DNA from: Cephalotrichum gorgonifer
Taxonomy: Eukaryota; Ascomycota; Sordariomycetes; Microascales; Microascaceae
NCBI GenBank assembly: GCA_900312665.1
Contig: ONZQ02000002.1
Coordinates: 885,612 to 949,611, forward strand
Length of the DNA stretch: 64,000 bases
Reading direction: 5' to 3'
Shown: one piece after another, positions 1 to 8,400 of the stretch
How the letters are laid out: each line of letters begins with the position of its first letter
Numbering within the stretch: position 1 is the first letter of the stretch
Program-made: the position numbers and the translations under genes
Notes under the pieces: generated by a model
Told to the model about the DNA's origin: nothing
Databases searched by the model: none
What the model saw: only the letters and a program-made list of their open reading frames with translations

Positions 1-379
1 AGTAGCGAGGCCCCCTAGTATACGACGACCCCCTATTGGCCATGTGTTCGGACTATGGCCACGACCCTTCCCACTTTCGTCTCCACTACCCAGCTTCTTC
101 CCGTCAGAAATCTTGTCTCCACGCATATCGCTTCCCTCGTCGATCTAGGGGGTAGGGGTCCTTCCAAAACCCGTAGGCCTAATTCCGGTGCAGCATAGGA
201 TACGCCTTAGCTTAGCCAACACTCTCCTCGCCGGCCTTGGACTCTCTAACCAGGATCTACTGTCTCGCCTAGCCGTTTGTGGCATGTCTATGGTTGGCAC
301 AGGGTGTCCCACCGTATAGGACGCGCGGTCGTGGCCGCCGTGCTGCCTCATTACTACATCGAGTTATAATCTATAAGTG

Positions 380-500
380 TTTGTCGTATTAGCCTTATTT
401 ATCATATTTGTCGTATGAGACCTAGTGGGCGTATGTGTCGTATGAGCCTTGTTTGTCGTATTTGTCGATCAGTCCTATTTGGCGCATTTGTTGTACTTAG
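380..500. repeat. Degenerate 27-bp tandem repeat (about 4.5 units)
   Basis: Units start at 380, 407, 434, 461 (26 bp) and 487 (partial). Most open with TTTGTCGTAT followed by a variable RAGCCTTNTTT-like tail; unit 3 opens TGTGTCGTAT, and units 4 and 5 have diverged further. The core recurs inverted at 611-631 (AAGCCAATACGACAAATA), so this may be one arm of a small decayed element with inverted ends. It is non-coding as far as I can see. Confidence 0.6.
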
Positions 501-663
501 GAAAAGTAGGCTTACCGATCGACATGCTGATCGTGAGCTGACGAGCTGCTTGACTTCGGGTGAGCATTCTGTTAATTAGACGTCCTACATCGTATGCTTG
601 TCTCTCCTAAGTAAGCCAATACGACAAATACTTATATTTCAACTAACAACGCCGCGAGCCACG

Positions 664-672
664 GATATATAA
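664..672 (+). promoter_or_regulatory. TATA box of the small secreted protein gene
   Basis: A clear ATATATAAA lies about 135 bp before the chosen ATG. A C/T-rich, A-poor leader follows (about 700-800), as is common in strongly expressed fungal genes. The transcription start is inferred to be near 695-710. Confidence 0.5.
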
Positions 673-804
673 ACTGCTTGAAACCCCCATATCTTGAACA
701 GAACTATCTCTTGCTTCAACACAGTTACACATTTTCCCATCTTCGCTACCTCATACTTCCGATCTTATATCTCCAGAACAATCTTCTCGGCACTCTACCT
801 CAAA

Positions 805-1221
805 ATGCATTACTCCAAGATCCTCATTGCCACTGCCTTCATCCAGGGCGGCCTCTCGGCCAAACTCTTGGCCTATGTCGGTCGCGACTGCACGGGCGCT
901 GCAGAGTCTATCGCGCTTGCCGATGACTCTTGCGTGACCGCGCGCACCCCGTTCCGGTCTTACAAGGAAGACGGATTCGGAAGTCGGCAGCAGCGGGTCT
1001 CGTTCTGGGGCGCCGGGGCTTGCTCGTCCGCATACGAATATGATACCTGGGCCTACGACGGGGACTATTTCAAGTCCCACAAGTGCTACAACATCAACGA
1101 CCACCCGAACAATGACCGGGAGTTTGCCTACAGTGTGGCTTCGAAGAAGGGTATGTTGGAATTTCCGCCCCCTATAGTAATGGAAGCAAGGAAACTAACT
1201 TGACTCTTTGAAACAGCCTAG
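805..1221 (+). CDS. Small secreted cysteine-containing protein (effector-like), 116 aa
   Basis: Exons 805-1150 and 1217-1221. The intron starts GTATGT, has a CTAAC branch at about 1196-1200 and ends in ACAG. Its removal leaves a last exon of only five bases, which completes an Ala codon and gives TAG. The N-terminus is a good signal peptide (MHYSKILIATAFIQGGLSA, cleavage predicted after Ala19). The mature protein of about 97 residues has four cysteines (contexts RDCTG, DSCVT, GACSS, HKCYN), enough for two disulfides, and is rich in Tyr, Asp and Gly. I recognise no catalytic motif and no named family. A weaker upstream ATG in frame (694) would hide the signal peptide, so 805 is preferred. Unspliced reading would add 17 residues. 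Secretion is a confident inference; a role with a host, rival or cell wall is only a guess. Confidence 0.68.
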
Positions 1222-2259
1222 GCACAGCGCCGCCCGGCCCGGCCCGGCTCCTCACAAAGCCCTGACGGATCACCTGTTGGAAGTAGCGGCCTGGTCCACA
1301 ATGATCCCTAGATATTCAACAAGAGGCCAAGGTGGTGGAGTAGACCGTAGAGGTTGTCGGCGGAGGAAAGGATAGGCGACCGGCACAAAGGGACTCTTGT
1401 AGTGTTGTCTAGGAAAAAGGGAAATCACGGTCTGCTATGAGATGGTCACTACTATAGATGTTCTTTTCATTCTCTTCACTCGTTAGTAGTTAGTTTAAGA
1501 ATTGTCTTTATCCCAGGTTCATTGATTATTTAGCACCATAAGGCCTTCTCGGAACATACTCATAGGTGTATATCAGCAGGTGACAGCCAGTGTGTGGAAG
1601 ATTAGCTCAGAGGGAAAGGGTGGTATAGGGTCCTGAAGGCAGAGGAGTATGGGAAGTTAGATGAAGTAACTTGAATTTCGTGGAGCTGTTATGCTGCTTC
1701 TAGTGCTAGCTTTAGATTCCGATACCAATACATTTTTTCTACCCGCTATGGGCGCAGTGTAAGTGGGTGGCGGCCAACAAAGATTGGCCAGAATTTTCCA
1801 CTTCATGCACGGAATCCAACACAAACATCGGCCCACGCCTGCTAGGGGCAGTGTAAGTGGGCAGGCCAACAAAGATTGGCCAGCATTTTCCACTTCATGC
1901 ATCTCTTTTTCTGTGCCGACATTATCCCTGCGAATTAGACAAGGCGACATCTTTCCGAAGCCTTGGAGGCCCAGCACCGAAGGGTGCGGTCATCTACGAG
2001 ATGAGAAAGCTTCTCTCACGGAAAAGGGCCAGGGCATGGCAGGTATCCAAGCTGGGGTGGTCAGGCATTGAGGAGTGTGGTGTATATAACCTCGCAATGC
2101 CCTCTTCCCGTCATCTCATTCAATTCTCTCTCCAGGGTCTACCCGCCATCTACTCTTCTCATTCACCAAGATATTGCCCAACATTTTCGTACTTATAGTT
2201 TTTTATCGTCCGTTTTGAAATATCCCACTGCTGGTAACTTACGTCCATCTTCCAATATC
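1222..2259. promoter_or_regulatory. Intergenic region and duplicated promoter module upstream of dynamin-like gene
   Basis: No gene seen. It contains a CCCGG-rich patch just after the secreted protein stop, two copies of a roughly 70-bp module (see the repeat entry), and a TATA box at 2082-2089 (GTATATAA) about 175 bp before the dynamin-like ATG. A CT-rich leader follows. Overlapping short ORFs in several frames show no family features. Confidence 0.5.
1742..1907. repeat. Two copies of a ~70-bp module with GGCCAA/TTGGCC inverted repeats
   Basis: Copy A (about 1742-1817) and copy B (about 1834-1907) share a GCAGTGTAAGTGGG start and the TTTTCCACTTCATGCA end. Each holds the 18-bp inverted repeat GGCCAACAAAGATTGGCC, at 1772-1789 and 1864-1881. 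The right arm contains ATTGG, a CCAAT box in reverse. The copies lie about 370-490 bp before the dynamin-like ATG, so they may be duplicated upstream elements. Confidence 0.65.
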
Positions 2260-4626
2260 ATGTCGGCCCCTATCACGAACAGAGCTACGTTGGAGAAGGT
2301 TGACAAGCTCCGCGAGCTCAACATCAGAGACCAAGTCTCCCTCCCGCAGGTACAGTCTCCTTCCGGGACGTGGAAAGCCCCCGTGCGTCCGCAGGCTAAC
2401 CCGCCATCCCATCCGTCTAGTTGGTCGTCGTGGGAGACCAGAGCTCCGGGAAGTCCTCTCTCTTGGAATCCCTCACCGGTATCCCCTTCCCAACGAACAC
2501 GGAACTCTGCACTCGCTACGTCACGCAGATCACCTGTCGAAGGGACATTGACTCCCGTGTCGAGGTGAGCCTCATTCCGGGACCCAGCGCGACCCCCGAG
2601 CGGAGGGCGAAGCTCGAGGCGTTCAGCCACGTGCCGCTCGGTCCCGAGGAGTTCCGCAACAAGTTTGCCGATATCCTTAGTGAGGTACGTTTACATCCCT
2701 CGTCATCTTTGACCCCATAGCAGTACACCTGCCAGTAGAATGTGAATAGTCAAGCTAACACTACTAATACAATGACAAAAGGTGAACGAATGCCTCGGAA
2801 TCCGCCTCGACATCAACGATGCGTCCTCGTCCGGGACGGTCTTTACCGATGATATTCTCAAGATTGAGATCTCCAGTCCAGACGAGGACTACCTCACCAT
2901 CATCGACGTCCCTGGAATATTCCGCACCGCCCAGGGCGTCACGACAGACCGCGACATTGTCCTCGTACGCAACATGGTCCAGTCTTACATCCAGGACCCC
3001 CGCACCATCATCCTCGCCGTCCTCCCAGCCAACGTCGACACCGCCACCCAAGAGATCCTCACTCTGTCGGAGAAGTACGACCCCCACGGTGAACGCACGC
3101 TGGGGATCCTTACGAAGCCGGACCTCATACTGGAGAGCGCGGGAAAGCGGACCGCCTGCAGCATCGTCCTAGGCCAGCGGAAGCCTCTCAAGCTTGGATA
3201 CTTCCTCGTCTGCAACCGCGGGCCGGATAACGACGTCCGTACTCTCGCGGAACGCGAAGTAATGTTCCGCGAGGAGCCGTGGAGCTCACTCCCCAAGGAA
3301 AGGCTTGGAGTGGCGGCGCTCAAGAGGACGCTTGGCGAGCTCCTCGGGTCGCTCACGAAGAGCGTGTTTGGGGCACTGCGCCTCGAGATCCAGGAGAAGA
3401 TAGAGCAGGCGGAGGAGAGGATTCAGGAGCTAGGGTCCCCGCGGGAGTCGGAACAGGAGCAGAGGATGTTTCTGAGCTCCATCGCCGACAAGTTCGGGTC
3501 GCTGGTCATGTCGGCCCTGCACGGGCATTACTCGCAGGACGACGCGTTCGAGAAGAACCCGGATCTGAGGCTTTGCACCAAGATTGTCAACCTGGCGGAC
3601 GACCTCGTCCGGGACTTTGAAAATCTAGGACATTCCTACAGGTTTGAGAAGGAGACGCCAGCACCCGTTGGGGAAGGCATCAAATCGGAATCTCCCCACA
3701 GGCGGATGAGCGCAGACTTAGACACAGAGCCGGAACTCATTTCACCACCCACCACGAGGACCCCCGTCTCCCTCGCCCTTAGCTCCGGCTCCACGGAAAC
3801 CACCTTCGACAAAGACATCTCCAGCCTCCTCCACGCCCTCCCGACCTACGGACCCCCGCGGCCCGGTATACAGGAGTGGATTGTAAATCTACACCGGGAA
3901 TACCGCGGCCAGGAACTAATGTCGCCGGGTCCCGCTATTCTAAGCAGCGCCTTCAAGGAGCAGTCCGCCCGTTGGGCTGACATCGCGAGCTCCTTCGTCA
4001 GCGCTTGTGTGCAGGCGGTCCACACCTTCATCCGACGAGCCCTCTCCCTCGTGTGCCCGTCCGAGACCCTGGCGTCAGAGCTCTGGAACGCCATATCCGA
4101 CGAAGTAATCCCCCGCTACAAGAAGAGCCTCGAGAAGGCGGCCTACTTGGTAAAGATCGAACGGTCTCTGAGGCCGTATACGCTCAACCATCTCTTCTCC
4201 GCCGAGGTTATGAAGACCCGCTCTGTCCGCCTCTCCGAGAAGGTCAAAGGCATGCGCACGAATAAGGGATATGGCTATGACAGCTCGGAGACGATGGAGA
4301 TTGACATCAATGCTATACAAAACTTCGCGGACCATGAGGCCAACACGTCGCATCTGAACCACGAAATCCACGATGTGCTGAAGGCATACTACAAGGTTGC
4401 GGCGCAGCGGTTCCAGGACAACCTCTACATGCAGGCGGTAAGCGACTGCCTCATGAGTGGGAAGGAGAGCCCGCTGTGGGTTTTCTCGCAGAAATGGGTC
4501 ATTGGCCTTGGTGTCGGAGAGCTTGAGGGACTTGTGGGGGATTCGCTAGACAGGAAGCTACTCAGGAGGGAGATCAAGGAGAAGAAGGAAAACCTGGAGA
4601 AGGCCGTTAAGATTTTGAGGGGGTAG
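2260..4626 (+). CDS. Dynamin-like large GTPase (fungal Mx/dynamin type), 732 aa
   Basis: Exons 2260-2349, 2421-2684 and 2782-4626, all in phase 0. The second intron has an ACTAATAC branch site. The GTPase domain shows the P-loop GDQSSGKSS (about 35-43), the G3 motif DVPG (about 160-163) and the G4 motif TKPD (about 229-232). A long helical middle/stalk follows, and the last roughly 100 residues (from IQNFADHEANT) resemble a GTPase effector domain. A Ser/Thr/Pro-rich insert (SPHRRMSADLDTEPELISPPTTRT) interrupts the stalk. There is no pleckstrin-homology domain, proline-rich tail or transmembrane segment. This matches the soluble dynamin-like proteins that are numerous in filamentous ascomycetes, not Vps1, Dnm1 or Mgm1. 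The family uses GTP hydrolysis to remodel membranes or assemblies; the specific job is unknown. Confidence 0.9.
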
Positions 4627-5362
4627 TTGGTTCCTTGGGGCGAATGGTTCGACTCAAACCTCTTTGCTACAGGACTTTCGGTGTAAGTGGATGATGGCAC
4701 CGAGCCGATGGAGACCAGGGGGGCATTAGGAATGAAGGAAACTCTGGTATAAACGGAGGTTGTCAAATTCCTATGAATGGTCGAGGGTATTTCGTTTTTT
4801 GTTGGCCCTGCCCTACGCCTCGGCCATTGACAGATTCAGCGAGGACATAATTACAGCTTTCCATTGTCTTCTTTACTCTTGCCCCTTTGCGGATGAGATA
4901 GCAACAACAACAATGTCAATTGAGCAGTTCTGCTTCCCACAAAGGAAACGGACAATCCATTCACTAAAACGACGAGAATATCTACAGCGTAGGGTATAAT
5001 GTAGAGTAACCAGATCGTTTCCTCTTTTTTTTTTATTTACAGGGCTTTGTCTTGGGGATTATTTCGAGGGCCTTCTTTCTTGGACTTCCCTGTGCGCCGG
5101 ATGCGCCGCAACTAAGACCCGGCGTCCATGTACATTCCAGAAGTAGTCGACTCCGTTCATCGACGATATTATCGATTTCTCAGGAGAAAGGTTCTTTCTC
5201 TTCCGGAGGCGTTCAAGGCTTTTTTATAGCAATGGCATAGAGCAGGCGATAAGTAGCTGGTCAACGGGACATATAATACATGGCAGGAGCCTGTTGGGGC
5301 GGCTTCTCATCTCATTCGAACTTTATAATATCCAAGATCATACTATACTCCGTACCAAGGAA

Positions 5363-5379
5363 AGCAGAGAATCTCTGCT
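5363..5379. promoter_or_regulatory. 17-bp perfect palindrome upstream of zinc-cluster gene
   Basis: AGCAGAGA-A-TCTCTGCT has 8-bp perfect arms around one base. It lies 10 bp before a TATAAG box and about 105 bp before the ATG of the multi-zinc-cluster gene. A regulatory role is inferred from position and symmetry only. Confidence 0.45.
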
Positions 5380-5388
5380 CAATACGTC

Positions 5389-5394
5389 TATAAG
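5389..5394 (+). promoter_or_regulatory. Probable TATA box of zinc-cluster gene
   Basis: TATAAG lies about 90 bp before the chosen start codon, at a plausible spacing for a short leader beginning near 5420. An earlier AT-rich TTTATAATA near 5321 is an alternative. Confidence 0.4.
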
Positions 5395-5481
5395 GGAAGT
5401 CAGTTTGGTTCAGGTCACTTACACTCTCTCTGAGACAAACTATACCCCGAGTCCAAAGTTGTGCGAACACCGCTACCGGCC

Positions 5482-8400
5482 ATGAACCCCCACGATCCGG
5501 GCCAACCGGACCAAGAGAACCCGGAGAGCGAAGGGAACAAATGGTACGACTCGACCTCCACGAGTTCCTCTGACGACTCTAGCTCGGACAGCGATGCGTC
5601 AAGCCGGTGCAACCTAGGCCCCGCTTGGACGGATATTCCGAGGGACGGGAGTGCACGTAATCGCGCCAATGACGCGGCATACCTGGCAGCTAGAGCGAGG
5701 AGGCGCACAAGGAGAGACCAACTCTTGGATCAGATGAGGGGGGAAGATCACGCCAATCCAGGAGGAGATGCCCGCCGAGCACAGCGGAAAGCGGAGAGCG
5801 AGGCGAGGCGGGCGACGAGGGATTCAGGTGAACGCCGGGCCCGAACGGATCCGATAACGGAGATCGTGGACTTGAGCGGGCTTAAACGCCAGACCAGGCG
5901 CAGGAGGAGGCGCGAGACGAGGCGCGCGAGAAGGGATGCCCGTAGGCGAGGAGAGATTCCAGGGTATAACCAGGACGACGTTCATCGGGTGTTCCGGCGC
6001 TACTTGAGGAGCGAAATAAGAGACGTTCGCAGGGAATTTTTCGATTGGAATCCGCAGGATAACGGAAAGATATGGCAAAGAGCTAATACCCAGGTACGGA
6101 AAAAAATGGAAGAGGACGGGAAGGCGCCGCCGGCGCCACCACCCGTCCCAGGTCCCGCCGGCGTCGGTGCCGAAGGGGGGCCGCTGCGGCGGCAATACCG
6201 ACGGCGGGCGAGGGGAGGACCGAAGAACAAGCGGCCCGCCCGTGACTACTCTGACGACGACGAGTACCGTCCGGATAAACGACGTCGTGAGGGTGACGAG
6301 CCTGGCAATACTGACAGTCAAGTAGCCGGCGCCATGGAGTCGGGGGGGTTCCTATCAGTGCACCAATTGCAAGCCGCGGGGGTCGTCCCTGGCCAGATCA
6401 ACGACGACAATGAGGGGGGCCAGGGACAGCCGATGGGGAGCACGAACCAGGCTCAGACTTTAGATGAAATATGGGCAGCGGCGGGGCTTTTTGATGATGA
6501 CCTGGATGAGGGGCTTGCAGCAGAGCGGCAACAGGACGAAGGAGCGGGACAACAGGGCGAAGGAGCTGGACAGCAGGACGAAGGAGTGGGACAACAGGAC
6601 GAAGAGATGGTACAACAGGGCGAAGGGATGGTACTGGACGTACACACGGAAGTGGACGTACAGCTCCAGGAGGACCAGCATCAGCAAGACTCGCAGGTCC
6701 AACAAGACCAGCAACCAATCCTGCTGTCAGACGATGAAGCACAGCATGAATCAAACGAGCCAGCTCCCACTCAACCTCCCCAGCAGCCAGCCCAGCAGCA
6801 GGCCCAACAGCAAGCCCAGCAGCAAGCCCAGCAACCTCCACAGCAACCTCCCCAGCAGCCAGCCCAGCATCCAGACGCCAACCCAGACGACCCAAATATG
6901 GAGCCAGTCGGTCAAGCAAGGCTGCCAGCGGATGCTCCACAGCTAGGTTTAGGACCGATGACATTACAGCTTGCATCGCAACTTCTACACATCGGTATGG
7001 TTCCTGCCACAAACACATGGATGGAGAGTAGACCTATAACTGAGCAGGAGGCTGCCAACTTGGGGATTCAGCGCTATGAGACTCAAGGTGCAGCCTTGGC
7101 TGGGATCTGGACGAGTCAAGAACAGGCGTTGCCAGCGCAACTTACCCGACTGATTGACGAGGGGAGGATGGTGCCGGTCGGAGCGCGCTGGTACGTGGGG
7201 CCAAATGCGCAGCACCTGGGTGATCTGTTTTTAGGAACCCTTTGGGCCCTGGGGATGCGCCGATTGAGGGCGAACAACCACTGGTGGATGTTAGTGTCGG
7301 AATCACGGCGAGGCTCGCATCCGGATGAGTTGGAGGAGGCACAAGACATACAGCCCATGCCGCAAGCACCACGGCGAACAAGGAGAAATGCGGGAGGAGG
7401 AGGAGCCGCTCCAGAAGGAAATTGGAGACTACAGGAGCCTGTCATTCACCAACATACCAGAGACTTGTATGTCCGTTACGAAGAAGGCCTTCAGAATAGA
7501 TGGCTAGCTGGGCTATCCTGGGAAGCAAGACGCGAAATCGAAGCCACTACTACAGCGGCCGTGGATGATCAACAACGAGTCCACGACCAGATAGTACACA
7601 GGAACATTGGCAGGCAGACTACTGGCGGGGATGTCATACTACCCCTGGCCCCCATACAGAGATCGGCCTACAACAATGGAACGGCGGTGATGGAGCCCGG
7701 GGGCATGTGCAATTACTGTCGTCAGCTCGACCGCGAAGGCCTACTCCTTGTGCCGTGCAACGCCTCCGAGACCTACCCCAAGGAGTGCGACAACTGCACT
7801 AGCCATCGTTACTTCGATGACTTCCCGGGCTTTGCCGACCACGACTGTACATACTCGAGGGACGGCGAGCCCGACGCGATAGCGGAGAGGAAGAAACCGG
7901 CAGCCGAGCTGATGTATGTGGTCGACTTCGTCCACCCCCTTCTGTGGCAGTGCGACGAGTGTGCTAGAGAGGGACGCTACTGCGATGCCGACAGGCTCAT
8001 GTCCGTGAAGTGCACCACCTGCACGTCCATGGAACGCATGTGCACGGTCCGACGCTCCGCACCCCTGCGAGAGCGCGACTTTACCCGGACGCTGGAACGG
8101 GGCTTCCGCATCATGTGCAGGCTCTGCTGCAAGCAGGGGACCGAGTGCTCGTGGACCAGGACCGACGTGGGATACGGGCTGGGACTGCCCTGCTTTAAGT
8201 GCTACCAGTTTGACGAAAACGGGCGGGACAAGGATGTTTGCACGACGTTCTCGCATGTGCCCCCGACCGGTGCCTCGGGCGTCTGGACCCCTCTACCCAC
8301 CGCGAACGTCCTCCCAGCCGTCGACGACCGTGGCTTTCTGCTGTTTATCAGGCAGAGGCCGCCCTGGCGCGACCCTTTCGAGGTCAGCGACAAGCCGAAA

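Larger units (their letters stand above)
1..804. other. Left-edge intergenic region with minisatellite and promoter
   Basis: No supportable gene. The stretch holds a degenerate 27-bp tandem repeat, an inverted copy of its core, and then the TATA box and pyrimidine-rich leader of the small secreted protein gene. Short ORFs here have no recognisable content. Confidence 0.6.
4627..5481. other. Intergenic region between dynamin-like and zinc-cluster genes
   Basis: No gene seen. It contains a T9 run near 5029 and, near its right end, the 17-bp palindrome and TATA-like box described separately. The 3' half is presumably the promoter of the downstream multi-zinc-cluster gene. Confidence 0.5.
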
